The translations under genes and the position numbers were made by a program. The notes under the pieces were generated by a model that searched no databases, was not told the DNA's origin, and saw nothing but the letters and a program-made list of their open reading frames with translations. From the NCBI GenBank assembly GCA_963843685.1, contig CAWJLO010000019.1, positions 62,001-126,000 of the forward strand: DNA of 64,000 nt, in the 5' to 3' direction. Shown here piece by piece: positions 50,070 to 58,499 of the stretch (its first letter is position 1; each line of letters starts with the position of its first letter). This DNA comes from DASQHL01 sp963843685. Lineage in GTDB: Bacteria; Chloroflexota; Dehalococcoidia; DSTF01; JACRBR01.

Positions 50070-51563
50070 TTGCTCAGACGAATGTTCCAGTTCCGCAGGA
50101 TCTTCGCGATCTGCGCCGGGATCTTCCTGGCGATGGCGCTCATCCATACCGTTGGCGCGCAAGACACCCCGGTCGATGACACGGCCGCCCGCATCGACGA
50201 CCTCACGTCCGGTCTCGACCAGGCCTGGCTCATGATCGCCGCATTCCTCGTGTTCTTCATGCAGCTCGGCTTTGCCATGGTCGAAGCCGGCTTCGTCCGC
50301 TCGAAGAACACCACCAACATCCTGATGAAGAACGTCCTCGACGCCTGTGTCGGCGGCATCGCCTTCTACTGCGTCGGCTTTGGGCTCGCCTTCGGCCTGC
50401 GCGGCGACAGCGCGCCCGGTTTCGTCGGCAACGGGACCTTCTTCCTTAACGGCTTCAGTGACTACGCGTTCTGGATCTTCCAGTTCGCCTTCGCCGCGAC
50501 CGCCGCCACCATCGTCTCGGGCGCCATGGCCGAACGCACGAAGTTCAGCGCCTATCTCGTCTACACATTCTTCATCTCCGCCCTCATCTACCCGGTCGTC
50601 GTCCACTGGGCCTGGGACAGCAACGGCTGGCTCTCTGCCTTCAAGGACGATCCCATCGGCACCAACGGATATATCGACTTCGCCGGTTCCGGCGTCGTCC
50701 ACATGGTCGGTGGATTCGCCGGCCTCGTCGGCGCCATTCTGGTCGGCCCTCGCATCGGGAAGTTCGGCAAGGATGGCGGGACCAACGTCATCCCCGGCCA
50801 CAGCATTGCCCTCGGCACCCTTGGAATGTTCGTACTCTGGGTCGGCTGGTACGGATTTAACCCCGGCTCAACCCTCGCCCTGAGTGGCGGCTTCGCCGCC
50901 ATCGCCGCCAAGGTCGCCGTCACCACCACGCTTGCGGCCTGCGCCGGAGGCGTCACCGCGACACTCGTCTCCAAGGCGCGCAGCGGTGTCTACGATATGG
51001 GGCTCACGATCAACGGCATCCTCGGCGGACTCGTAGCCATCACCGCGCCATGCGCCACCGTCGAGCCGTGGGCAGCCATCATCATCGGCGCCGTCGCCGC
51101 CGTCGTCGTCATGGCAGGCGTCGAGTTCCTGGACCGCATCCACATCGATGACCCCGTCGGCGCCGTCTCCGTTCACGGCTTCGCTGGAATTTGGGGCGTG
51201 CTGAGCGTCGGTCTCTTCGCCACGCAGGACGGCATCGGCTCCGCCTACGCCCCGACCGACCAGTACGGCCTCTTCCTGGGCGGTGGAGTCGAGCAGCTCG
51301 GCATCCAGGCGCTGGGCGCCGCTGCCATCATCGCCTGGACGTGCGTCATGTCGGGCATTCTCTTCGGCGCCATCAAGATCTTCATGGGTCTGCGCGTCAG
51401 CGAGGAGGAGGAGCTCGAGGGTCTCGACCTGGGCGAGCACGGATCCGTGGCCTACAACTTCGGCGACGTGCTGGGCGCCGGGGCTCACGTCTCGAGCATG
51501 ATGCCCGGCGCCGGTGCTGCTGCACTCGCGCGAGCTTCGAGCACCGCCGCGCCCATGAAATAA
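50070..51563 (+). CDS. amt: Ammonium transporter (Amt/MEP)
   Basis: Trimeric NH4+/NH3 channel. A cleavable signal sequence (about 1-31, IFAICAGIFLAMALIHTVGA) precedes 11 transmembrane helices. Pore histidines occur in SGVVHMVGGFAGLVG and SVHGFAGIWG; GFVRSKNTTNILMKNVLD, GTLGMFVLWVGWYGFNPGST and AERTKFSAYLVYTF are family blocks. AGAGGAGAGA (50055-50064) fits TTG 50070 better than ATG 50082. No glnK (PII) gene adjoins, although amt-glnK linkage is usual. Confidence 0.95.
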   Translation: MLRRMFQFRRIFAICAGIFLAMALIHTVGAQDTPVDDTAARIDDLTSGLDQAWLMIAAFLVFFMQLGFAMVEAGFVRSKNTTNILMKNVLDACVGGIAFYCVGFGLAFGLRGDSAPGFVGNGTFFLNGFSDYAFWIFQFAFAATAATIVSGAMAERTKFSAYLVYTFFISALIYPVVVHWAWDSNGWLSAFKDDPIGTNGYIDFAGSGVVHMVGGFAGLVGAILVGPRIGKFGKDGGTNVIPGHSIALGTLGMFVLWVGWYGFNPGSTLALSGGFAAIAAKVAVTTTLAACAGGVTATLVSKARSGVYDMGLTINGILGGLVAITAPCATVEPWAAIIIGAVAAVVVMAGVEFLDRIHIDDPVGAVSVHGFAGIWGVLSVGLFATQDGIGSAYAPTDQYGLFLGGGVEQLGIQALGAAAIIAWTCVMSGILFGAIKIFMGLRVSEEEELEGLDLGEHGSVAYNFGDVLGAGAHVSSMMPGAGAAALARASSTAAPMK

Positions 51564-51614
51564 CGCGGCCCCAACCGGGGTAGTTCCGCCGGAGCGCCTC
51601 CGGCGAGCTGCTGT

Positions 51615-51659
51615 AAGCGGGGCGACCTGTCCCTCTCTCCGAGATGGGTCGCCCCGCTT
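51615..51659 (+). terminator. Hairpin after amt
   Basis: AAGCGGGGCGACC (51615-51627) pairs perfectly with GGTCGCCCCGCTT (51647-51659) across a 19-nt loop. A smaller CCGGAG...CTCCGG hairpin precedes it. There is no long U-run. Confidence 0.6.
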
Positions 51660-51783
51660 GCGGCTGTCCAGGTATTCGTGCCCGCCGTACCGCCCAACAC
51701 GCCCCCGGTAACATTCATCCAAGATCCCCCTCAATCGCCGCGCTACCCTCCGTTTGAGGCGCATCCGAGAAAGGGGTTCGACC

Positions 51784-52194
51784 ATGCCACAGGCATCCAC
51801 ACACGTTGCTCCGAGAGTCTTCCCGTTCCGGCGGTACAGAGACGCCCCCGCCGCCATCAAGTGGCTCACCGCCACCCTTGGATTCGAGGAACAGATGGTC
51901 GTCGAAGGTGAGGCGGGCACGATCGTCCACGCCCAGCTCCGCCTGGGCGACGCCGTCGTGATTGTCGGTACCGGCCGCGACCTCAGCGGCGACCCACCCC
52001 CAGAGGACGTCCGCGACGTCGCCGAGGGACTCTACGTCTTCGTCCCCGATGTTGACGCCCACTACGCGCACGCGCGCGAGTCCGGCGCGAGCATCTTCCG
52101 CGAGATCGAGGACATGGACTACGGCAGCCGCGAGTACTCCGTATTGGATCCGGGCGGCTACTACTGGAGCTTCGGCACCTACCTGCCCGAGTGA
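51784..52194 (+). CDS. VOC-superfamily (glyoxalase-like) protein
   Basis: A 136-residue PhnB-like vicinal-oxygen-chelate protein: RVFPFRRYRDAPAAIKWLTA, LGFEEQMVVEGEAGTIVHAQ, YVFVPDVDAHYAHARESGA and REYSVLDPGGYYWSFGTYLP. Metal ligands (His, Glu) fit loosely; members include dioxygenases, isomerases and resistance proteins. ATG 51784 is followed by the next gene after 12 nt, so the two form a pair. Confidence 0.85.
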   Translation: MPQASTHVAPRVFPFRRYRDAPAAIKWLTATLGFEEQMVVEGEAGTIVHAQLRLGDAVVIVGTGRDLSGDPPPEDVRDVAEGLYVFVPDVDAHYAHARESGASIFREIEDMDYGSREYSVLDPGGYYWSFGTYLPE

Positions 52195-52206
52195 GGGAGA
52201 CGAATC

Positions 52207-52489
52207 ATGTTCGCCGTCTTCGTTGAGGTCGACAACAGCGGTGAGGACCGCGAATCGCGCTTCCGCGGCCTGCGCGAGGAACTCGCCCCCGCCATGAAGC
52301 GCACGCCCGGCTTCGTCTCCGGCGTCTTCGCCACCAACGAGGCGTACCCACACGGGCTACATGGTCGTCGTCTACGACACGGAGGACCACGCCCGCGCCA
52401 TCGCCGCGCCCATCGTCGTCGGCAACCACCCCCGCCCCGGCGTCACCGTCACCCGCGTGGACGTCGCCGAGGTCGCAGCTACCGCCTGA
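52207..52489 (+). CDS. Small ABM-like/hypothetical protein, one frameshift
   Basis: The reading frame from ATG 52207 gives MFAVFVEVDNSGEDRESRF, then MKRTPGFVSGVFATNEA. After one extra base near 52343-52356 it continues as GYMVVVYDTEDHARAIAAPI and VTRVDVAEVAATA to TGA 52489. The corrected length is about 93 residues with the alpha-beta pattern of ferredoxin-like antibiotic-biosynthesis-monooxygenase dimers. The ribosome site is AGGGAGACGAATC. Function unknown. Confidence 0.65.
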
Positions 52490-52560
52490 CGCCGCCGCGC
52501 CACGGCCGCGCAACCTCCATCCCCGGCCCCCAACCTCTCAAATCGAGGTGCGACGCGTCG

Positions 52561-53145
52561 CTATCGCCTGGCGCGATAGTTGAGCACCACGACACCATCC
52601 GGGCCGACCGGCCTGGACTCCATGAGTTCAAATGAAGAGCGCGGCAGTCCGTCCGCGAATAGACGCTTGCCGCTGCCGAGCACGACAGGAAACAGCATCA
52701 GGTTGATCCGGTCGATGAGTCCCTCCGCGAGCAACGAGCGTGCTAGCGTGGCGCTGCCGGCCGCCAGGATGTCTCCCTTGAACTGCTGCCTGAGTCGCGC
52801 GATGGATCCGGCCACGTCCTGCCGTATAACGGTCGACCCCTCCCAGCTCGCATCCGCATCCGAGAGACTGGTGGAGACGACGTATTTCGGCAACTGGTTG
52901 ATCCTCACACCGAACTCGCCCGTCGTCTCCCGCCTCTCCGGCCACGCCGCCGCGAAGCCCTGGTACGTGACCCGGCCGAACAGCTGCGCCTCCGCCGCAC
53001 GCAGTTCGTCGAGCTTGAATTTGTCGCCGTCCTCGCCGCGGTTGAATTCGAACGTCCAGGCGCCATGCACGGAGCCTTCTGCACCCCCGGGATCCTCGAT
53101 AACGCCATCCAGACTGATGAACTCGGTAACGACTACGTCCCCCAT
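52561..53145 (-). CDS. Dihydrofolate-reductase-family protein (RibD C-terminal type)
   Basis: 194 residues: VVVTEFISLDGVIEDPGG, LFGRVTYQGFAAAWPER, INQLPKYVVSTSL, ILAAGSATLARSLLAEGLID and LFPVVLGSGKRLFADG. These stand-alone RibD-C/DHFR-fold proteins bind NAD(P)H; physiological substrates are mostly unknown. ATG 53145 follows GAGGAGGTGTC. It is the last gene of the ArsR-AHSA1 operon. Confidence 0.88.
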   Translation of the reverse strand: MGDVVVTEFISLDGVIEDPGGAEGSVHGAWTFEFNRGEDGDKFKLDELRAAEAQLFGRVTYQGFAAAWPERRETTGEFGVRINQLPKYVVSTSLSDADASWEGSTVIRQDVAGSIARLRQQFKGDILAAGSATLARSLLAEGLIDRINLMLFPVVLGSGKRLFADGLPRSSFELMESRPVGPDGVVVLNYRARR

Positions 53146-53251
53146 GACACCTCCTCGATACTCAATTCTCTCCACAGCTTGGATTGCCAGTCGCGGGTCT
53201 CTCAGCCACCCCCATGCCACGGGACAGTACGTCGGCAGTACAGCCATCCCG

Positions 53252-53734
53252 CTACGGACGCCCGACCTCCAATGTCCCGAGGAACTCCGCCAACCGCTCC
53301 AGCGTCTGCTTCCCGCCCTCGACGGCCCCGTACTCCCGCGCCTGCCGATCCCGCTCTTCCGCCGACGAGAACAGCGCCCGCATCGTCAGCCGCGTCTTCT
53401 CGCCCTCCGACTCGAACGTCACCGTCGTCCGGAAGTCCGGCTCCGCGCCCTCCTCGTCCCACCCGTGGTCGTACACCAGCCGCACCGGCTCCACGACCTC
53501 CACGAACACGCTCCTGTTCGGATAGTCCGTCCCGTCCGGCCCGTGCATCACGTGCCGCCACGCTCCCCCCGGCCGCACGTCCATCTCGATCATCGTGTTC
53601 GTGAAGCCCGCCGGCCCCCACCACCGCACCACCTGCGCCGGATCCGTCCACGCCCGCCACACCACCTCCCGGGGCGCGTCGAACACCCTCGAGATCACGA
53701 TCTCCCGCTCCGCCTCGCCCGTCCCTGCCATCAT
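53252..53734 (-). CDS. AHSA1/SRPBCC protein (paralogue 1)
   Basis: 160 residues of the Activator-of-Hsp90-ATPase-1-like START/SRPBCC fold: IVISRVFDAPREVVWRAWTD, VVRWWGPAGFTNTM, DVRPGGAWRHVMHGPDG, LVYDHGW and TTVTFESEGEKTRLTMRALF. They form a hydrophobic ligand pocket; ligands in this subgroup are unknown. It is one of four tandem paralogues controlled with an ArsR repressor. Confidence 0.9.
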   Translation of the reverse strand: MMAGTGEAEREIVISRVFDAPREVVWRAWTDPAQVVRWWGPAGFTNTMIEMDVRPGGAWRHVMHGPDGTDYPNRSVFVEVVEPVRLVYDHGWDEEGAEPDFRTTVTFESEGEKTRLTMRALFSSAEERDRQAREYGAVEGGKQTLERLAEFLGTLEVGRP

Positions 53735-53785
53735 GCCCCGCTCCCGATGTTCCGTCTTGTCCCCTGAATGCTGATTGCTGACCCT

Positions 53786-54286
53786 CTACCCGGCCAGGCT
53801 CGCCGCCAGCTTGTCGAACGACTCGTTCCAGCCCTGCCCCGCCATCTCGCTCATGTCGCCCACCGGGAACCCCTCGTGCCGCAGCGTCATCTTCGTCTTG
53901 CCGCCATCGTCCTCGAGCGTCACCGTCACTCGCTGCTCCAGCGGCATCTCCCCCGGCAACCCGTAGTAGGTCGCCGGCACGACGTTCCCCGCCTCGTCCG
54001 AGAAGCTGTCCGTATACACCAGCCGCTCCGGCGGCACGACCTCCAGGAACGTCCCCGTCGTGTAGTTCCGTCGCCCGTCCGGCCACTGCATGCACCACAG
54101 GTACGTCCCGCCCACGCGCACGTCCATCTCGCACGCCGGCGATGTGAACATCTTCGGCCCCCACCACTTCATGAACCGCTCCGGCTCCGTCCACGCCTTC
54201 CACACCAGCTCACGCGGCGCGTCGAACACCCGCGTGATCACCAGGTCCCGCGTCTTCGCGTCCGCGGAGGTTCCTTGTTCTGACAT
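53786..54286 (-). CDS. AHSA1/SRPBCC protein (paralogue 2)
   Basis: 166 residues from ATG 54286: DLVITRVFDAPRELVWKAWT, FMKWWGPKMFTSP, DVRVGGTYLWCMQWPDGR and RVTVTLEDDGGKTKMTLRHE. It has the same fold as its neighbours, with an internal proline-rich insertion (GLPGEMPLEQ). Spacers on both sides carry CTCCCGC- and GCTGATTGCTGA-type repeats, which separates it from the other genes without a visible promoter. Confidence 0.9.
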   Translation of the reverse strand: MSEQGTSADAKTRDLVITRVFDAPRELVWKAWTEPERFMKWWGPKMFTSPACEMDVRVGGTYLWCMQWPDGRRNYTTGTFLEVVPPERLVYTDSFSDEAGNVVPATYYGLPGEMPLEQRVTVTLEDDGGKTKMTLRHEGFPVGDMSEMAGQGWNESFDKLAASLAG

Positions 54287-54330
54287 CTCGAGTCTCCTCG
54301 TTCCCGCTTCTCGCATCTTGCTTCCCGCTT

Positions 54331-54870
54331 CTACCGTCCAGGCCGATAGCACAGCAGTACGTTGCCGGAGTCGAACGCCCGCGAGCTCACCAGCGTCAGC
54401 GGCGCCCGCTCCACGTCCTTGAACAGCGGCTGTCCCGCGCCGAGCAACACCGGGTTCACGAAGATCCGGTACTCGTCGATCAGCCCCTCGCGTATCAGCG
54501 ACGACGCCAGGTCCGAGCTCCCGATCAGCGCGATCTCCTTCCCGGGCTCCGCCTTCAGCCGCGCGATCTCCTCCCGGACGTCGCCCTTCGCCAGCCGCGA
54601 GTTCTTCCACGCCACGCTCTTCAGCGTCCGAGAGAACACCAGTTTCGGCAGATCGTTCATCATCGGCGCCTCCGGCTGGTTCGACGTCGGCCAGTGCGCC
54701 GCCATCATCTCGTACGTCACCCGCCCGAACACCAACCCGTCCGTCGTTTCCTGCATGCCCGCCACGTACCGCATGAAGTCCTGGTCCACCACGTGCCAGT
54801 CCAACTCCCCCTTCGGCCCCGCCATGAAGCCGTCCAGCGACATCATCATCTGCCAGTAGAGCTTCCTCAC
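54331..54870 (-). CDS. Dihydrofolate-reductase-family protein (second)
   Basis: 179 residues: LYWQMMMSLDGFMAGPKGEL, LVFGRVTYEMMAAHWPTS, LPKLVFSRTLKSVAWKNSRL, ALIGSSDLASSLIREGLIDE and NPVLLGAGQPLFKD. It is paralogous to the gene at 52561. GTG 54870 overlaps the stop of the upstream AHSA1 gene by 4 nt, showing coupling of an SRPBCC and a DHFR-like protein. Confidence 0.88.
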   Translation of the reverse strand: MRKLYWQMMMSLDGFMAGPKGELDWHVVDQDFMRYVAGMQETTDGLVFGRVTYEMMAAHWPTSNQPEAPMMNDLPKLVFSRTLKSVAWKNSRLAKGDVREEIARLKAEPGKEIALIGSSDLASSLIREGLIDEYRIFVNPVLLGAGQPLFKDVERAPLTLVSSRAFDSGNVLLCYRPGR

Positions 54871-55376
54871 CGCGATCCTCCATCCGCCCCAGCGGCCATC
54901 GTCGCCAGCAGTTCCTCCAGCCGGTCGAACCCTTCGCCCGCGCCGGACTCCATGTCGGTCGCCAGCATCCCGTCCCGGTCCTCCTGCGACGCGTACACCG
55001 CCGTGATCGTCATCGCCGTGCCGCCGCCACGCTCCTCGAGCACCATCGTCTCCGTCGAGACGTGCCCCGGCATCCCCTCATACTCGAACGTCCAGGTGAT
55101 CCGCTCCGGCTCGACGATCTCCAGGTACGTCCCCCGGAAGCCGTGCTCCACGCCGTCCGCCCCCCGCTGCACGAACCGCCACGCCCCGCCGGCACGGAAG
55201 TCCATCTCCGCCACGACCATCTCGTATCGCGCCGGTCCCCACCACTGCCGCATGTGCTCCACCTTGCTGTGCGCCTCGAACACCAGCTCCCGCGGCGCGT
55301 CGAACGCCCGCCTCAGCACGATCTCCCGCTCACCGGCCGCCGTCACCACCAGCTTGTGCTTGCTACCCGTCGCCAT
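54867..55376 (-). CDS. AHSA1/SRPBCC protein (paralogue 3)
   Basis: 169 residues from ATG 55376: EIVLRRAFDAPRELVFEAHS, MRQWWGPARYEMVVAEMDF, GAWRFVQRGADG, WTFEYEGMPGHVSTETMVLE and a C-terminal amphipathic helix GFDRLEELLATM. It has the same family features as paralogues 1, 2 and 4; this copy is directly coupled to the DHFR-like gene. Confidence 0.9.
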   Translation of the reverse strand: MATGSKHKLVVTAAGEREIVLRRAFDAPRELVFEAHSKVEHMRQWWGPARYEMVVAEMDFRAGGAWRFVQRGADGVEHGFRGTYLEIVEPERITWTFEYEGMPGHVSTETMVLEERGGGTAMTITAVYASQEDRDGMLATDMESGAGEGFDRLEELLATMAAGADGGSR

Positions 55377-55387
55377 CGCCCCGCTCC

Positions 55388-55912
55388 TTACGCCCGCGCC
55401 GTCGCCAGGAACTCGTCCAGGCAGTCCAGCGTCGAGTTCATCCCCTGCTCGACGCCGTACGACATGATCTGGTCGCGGTGCTCCTTCGAGGCGAAGAGCG
55501 TCCGCCCCGTCATCAGGGTCTTCCCGCCCGCGTCCTCGAACGTGAACGTCATCACCATCGGCTCTGACAGCTCGTTCCCGTCCGCGTCGGAGAACACGTC
55601 GACGTACACCAGCCGCTCCACCGGCACGATCTCCCGGTACGTCGCCTTCCCCCACGACTCCTGCCCCTCCTCCGACCGGAAGCAGTAGTGCCAGACCCCG
55701 CCCGGCCGCAGGTCGACGGTGCAGTGCGTCGTCGTCCAGCCTTGCGGCCCCCACCACCGACTCAGCGAATCCGCCTCGGTCCACGCCCCAAACACCACCT
55801 CGCGCGGCGCATCGAACATCCGCGACATCTCCAACTCGCGGTCGCCGATCATCGTGAACTTCGCGTACTGCCCCGGCTTCATCGCTGCCTCCGTGTGAAT
55901 CGTCATAGCCAT
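55388..55912 (-). CDS. AHSA1/SRPBCC protein (paralogue 4)
   Basis: 174 residues from ATG 55912: RELEMSRMFDAPREVVFGAW, SRWWGPQGWTTTHCTVDLRP, WHYCFRSEEGQESWG, VYVDVFSDADGNELSEPMVM and TLDCLDEFLATARA. It lies 76 nt after the DoxX gene and 11 nt before paralogue 3. Confidence 0.9.
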   Translation of the reverse strand: MAMTIHTEAAMKPGQYAKFTMIGDRELEMSRMFDAPREVVFGAWTEADSLSRWWGPQGWTTTHCTVDLRPGGVWHYCFRSEEGQESWGKATYREIVPVERLVYVDVFSDADGNELSEPMVMTFTFEDAGGKTLMTGRTLFASKEHRDQIMSYGVEQGMNSTLDCLDEFLATARA

Positions 55913-55988
55913 ACTCCGCTCCTTCACCCGCCTCCGGGCGATTTGACTGCGTCCTCCGTCAGATCGAGATCCCCGGCCCGCCGTGCGC

Positions 55989-56420
55989 TTACGCTTCGAC
56001 GAACCACGCGCGGCGGTTGTAGGCCACTGACGCCGCGATGACGCCCACAATGAACGGGAACACCGCCGCTGCCACGCCCATCGTCGCGATCGTGATCGAT
56101 GTCGCGCCGATCATGATGATCACGAGCCCGCTCGCCGCCAGCGGCGTCAGGCCGCGGTGGAACCGCAGCAGCCCAGGCCCGATCAGACCGATCGCCCCCA
56201 ACACCTCGCACGCGCCGATGAAGCGCAGGAACGCGATCGGCAGGTCGATGTCCTTCGTCATGGCATCCGCCGACATCACGAACTTCATCGACCCGGCAAA
56301 GAGAAACACCGCCGCCAGCAACCCCTGCGCGATCCAGGGCGCCGCCGTCTTGAGCATGCCGTTGCCCGCTGTTGCCTCGGAGTTCGTTCGTCCTCGTGTT
56401 CCAATCGTGATGACAGTCAT
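55989..56420 (-). CDS. DoxX-family membrane protein
   Basis: 143 residues with four transmembrane helices: APWIAQGLLAAVFLFAGSMK, PIAFLRFIGACEVLGAIGLI, LTPLAASGLVIIMIGATSI and VFPFIVGVIAASVAYNRRAW. DoxX-like proteins are associated with quinone or oxidative-stress functions and often sit with ArsR regulators. Its ATG overlaps the arsR stop by 4 nt, so they are translationally coupled. Confidence 0.88.
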   Translation of the reverse strand: MTVITIGTRGRTNSEATAGNGMLKTAAPWIAQGLLAAVFLFAGSMKFVMSADAMTKDIDLPIAFLRFIGACEVLGAIGLIGPGLLRFHRGLTPLAASGLVIIMIGATSITIATMGVAAAVFPFIVGVIAASVAYNRRAWFVEA

Positions 56421-56788
56421 GGTCGCTCTTCTCCTGTGTCCTTCTTCCCCTGCAACTCCCGCAGGTACTCATCCAGCCGGTCGAAGCTCTCTTCCCAGAA
56501 CTTCCGGTAATCTCCCACCCAGTCCGCCACCTCCTTCAGCCGCTCCGCCTTCAGCCGGCACGGCCGCCACTGCGCCTCGCGCCCCTGCTCGATCAACCCC
56601 GCCCGCTGCAGCACCTTCAGGTGCTTGGAAACCGCCGGCAGGCTCATCTCGAACGGCTCCGCCAGCTCCGTCACCGAGGTCTCCCCCCGAGAGAGCCGCG
56701 CTAGGATCGCCCGCCGTGTCGGGTCCGCCAGCGCCGCAAACGTCCTGTCCAGGTGCTCGGAGCTAGTAGCCGTCTCGATCTCCTTCAT
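56417..56788 (-). CDS. ArsR-family repressor
   Basis: 123 residues with a winged helix: TFAALADPTRRAILARLSRG, VTELAEPFEMSLPAVSKHLK, VLQRAGLIEQGREAQWRPCR and the C-terminal helix YRKFWEESFDRLDEYLRELQ. There are no metal-binding Cys pairs in helix 3, so it is not a classic arsenic sensor but the ArsR/SRPBCC-associated subgroup. It lies directly downstream of a strong promoter with a palindromic operator, so autorepression is likely. Confidence 0.92.
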   Translation of the reverse strand: MKEIETATSSEHLDRTFAALADPTRRAILARLSRGETSVTELAEPFEMSLPAVSKHLKVLQRAGLIEQGREAQWRPCRLKAERLKEVADWVGDYRKFWEESFDRLDEYLRELQGKKDTGEERP

Positions 56789-56791
56789 TCA

Positions 56792-56846
56792 ACCGTTCAG
56801 TTAATTAACTCACCGGTAAATTACACCCTCTGGCGAACGCTGTCAA
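56792..56846 (-). promoter_or_regulatory. ArsR operon promoter and palindromic operator
   Basis: Minus strand: TTGACA (56841-56846), 17-nt spacer, TAATTT (56818-56823). Immediately downstream is the extended palindrome ACCG-TTC-AGTTAATTAACT-CAC-CGGT (56792-56817), with a perfect 12-bp core at 56799-56810 sitting at the expected transcription start. Confidence 0.85.
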
Positions 56847-56969
56847 CCCCTCCACGAGCCCAATTTTCCGCGGAGTCTCAGACTCGAACGGGAGGATCTC
56901 TGCGCGAAGGCGCCCGGACGGATGCTCTCAAGCTATGATGCGCCGAAACCCCGCCCGTCGGAGGTCGAC

Positions 56970-58124
56970 ATGACGACAGCAACCCGAGACATGCAGGCGC
57001 TCGCCCGCGAGCTCCGCCCCCGCATCGAGAGCCACAGCGCCGAATCCGAGCGCCTCGGCCGCCTCCCTGAGGCCCTCGTCACCCTGCTCGGACAGAACGG
57101 CTTCTTCGACCTCCTCCGCCCGGTCGACTACGGCGGCCTCCAGCTCGATCTCGCGACCGCCTTTCGCGCCGCCGAGGAGATCGCCGTCGCCGACGGCTCC
57201 GCCGGCTGGTGCGCCATCATCGGCAACGGCGGCGGCCCCGCCCGCCAGATGCCCGCCGAAAGCGCCCGCGAGATCTACCGCCCCGGCGTGCCCCTCGCCG
57301 GCGTCCTCTCCCCGTCCGGCCGCCTTGTCCCCGTCGACGGCGGCTACCGCGTCACCGGCCGCTGGGGCTACGCCAGTGGCTGCCATCACGCCGCCTGGAT
57401 CGCACTCGGCGGCATCGTCATGGACGGCGCCGCCCCGCGCATGACCAACGGAATGCCCGAATTCCGCGTCGCCTACGCCCGCCCCACCGATGTCCAGATC
57501 CTCGACACCTGGCACGTCGCCGGGCTGCGCGGCACCGGCAGCAACGACGTCGTCGCCGAGGACGTCTTCGTCCCAGCCGCGCGCACCGTCGCGCCCGTCA
57601 GCGATCCCGTCGTCCTCACCGCGCCCGTCTTCGCCATCCCGACATTCACCGTCTTCAGCGTCACCCTCGTTCCCGTGTCGCTCGGCATCGCCCGCCGCGC
57701 CATCGAGGAGGTCGTCGCCCTCGCGCAGGGCAAGGTGCCGATGGCCAGTCCGACGACGCTACGCGAAAAGCCGATCGCCCAGTACGAGCTCGGTCGCGCC
57801 CAGGGCCTGCAGCAGGCCGCCAGCGCCCTCCTCTACAACACCGTCGATGAACTCACCGCGACCGTCGAGCGCGGCGATGAGGTGCCGCTGTCGCTCAAGG
57901 GCCGCGTCCGCCTCGCGGGCACGTTCGCCACCGACGCATGCGCGCAAGCCGTCGAGATCTGCTACCGCCTCGGCGGCGGCACCGCCAACTACGAGACGAG
58001 CGTGCTCCAGCGCTGCATGCGCGACATGCACGCCATCACCCAGCACTTCATCGTCGCGTCATCGAACTACGAGGTCGTCGGCCGCATCCTCTTCGGCCTC
58101 GATCCCGGCACCCCCGTCATCTGA
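56970..58124 (+). CDS. Acyl-CoA-dehydrogenase-fold flavin monooxygenase-like protein
   Basis: 384 residues: LARELRPRIESHSAESERLG, LLRPVDYGGLQLDLATAFRA, VADGSAGWCAIIGNGGG, YRVTGRWGYASGCHHAAWIA, TWHVAGLRGTGSNDVVAEDV and the C-terminal helical domain CYRLGGGTANYETSVLQRCM. The catalytic Glu of true acyl-CoA dehydrogenases is not apparent, and the pattern matches HpaB/DszC/HsaA-type oxygenases that use reduced flavin from a partner reductase. ATG 56970 follows CGGAGGTCGAC. It is divergent from arsR. Confidence 0.8.
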   Translation: MTTATRDMQALARELRPRIESHSAESERLGRLPEALVTLLGQNGFFDLLRPVDYGGLQLDLATAFRAAEEIAVADGSAGWCAIIGNGGGPARQMPAESAREIYRPGVPLAGVLSPSGRLVPVDGGYRVTGRWGYASGCHHAAWIALGGIVMDGAAPRMTNGMPEFRVAYARPTDVQILDTWHVAGLRGTGSNDVVAEDVFVPAARTVAPVSDPVVLTAPVFAIPTFTVFSVTLVPVSLGIARRAIEEVVALAQGKVPMASPTTLREKPIAQYELGRAQGLQQAASALLYNTVDELTATVERGDEVPLSLKGRVRLAGTFATDACAQAVEICYRLGGGTANYETSVLQRCMRDMHAITQHFIVASSNYEVVGRILFGLDPGTPVI

Positions 58125-58140
58125 GAGCAGTTCTAGAGAG

Positions 58141-58395
58141 TCAGTCCGAAACAGCGGGCGCGCACACCGCAACGCGCCCCTCGGCAACCAGAAACGCCCG
58201 GCCCGCGGCCGTCACATCCACCATCAGCCCAGCGCCGTCCCGCTGCACCCGCACCACGAACCCGTGGTCGCAGGCGTCCTCCCAGATCGTCAGTCGCGGA
58301 CACGACGTCCGCCACGCATCCATCACGTCCGCGTACGCCCGCGGCCGCTCCGCCACCCACTCCACCAGGTCCAGCACCAGCGCCTTGTTCTCCAT
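58141..58395 (-). CDS. Small winged-helix-like hypothetical protein
   Basis: 84 residues: ALVLDLVEWVAERPRAYADV, MDAWRTSCPRLTIWEDACDH, GFVVRVQ and VTAAGRAFLVAEGR. The helix-helix-wing pattern and the VTAAGR...L ending resemble small winged-helix regulators, but I cannot name a family. The start is ATG 58395. It converges with the flavoenzyme gene. Confidence 0.6.
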   Translation of the reverse strand: MENKALVLDLVEWVAERPRAYADVMDAWRTSCPRLTIWEDACDHGFVVRVQRDGAGLMVDVTAAGRAFLVAEGRVAVCAPAVSD

Positions 58396-58499
58396 CACGC
58401 CCCAGCCTATCGGCGCCTCGCCGCCCCAAGACCAGCGAGCCGCGACGGCGCCGCACACGAAACACCCCCGCAACACCCACCGACTACACTGATCCGGCC

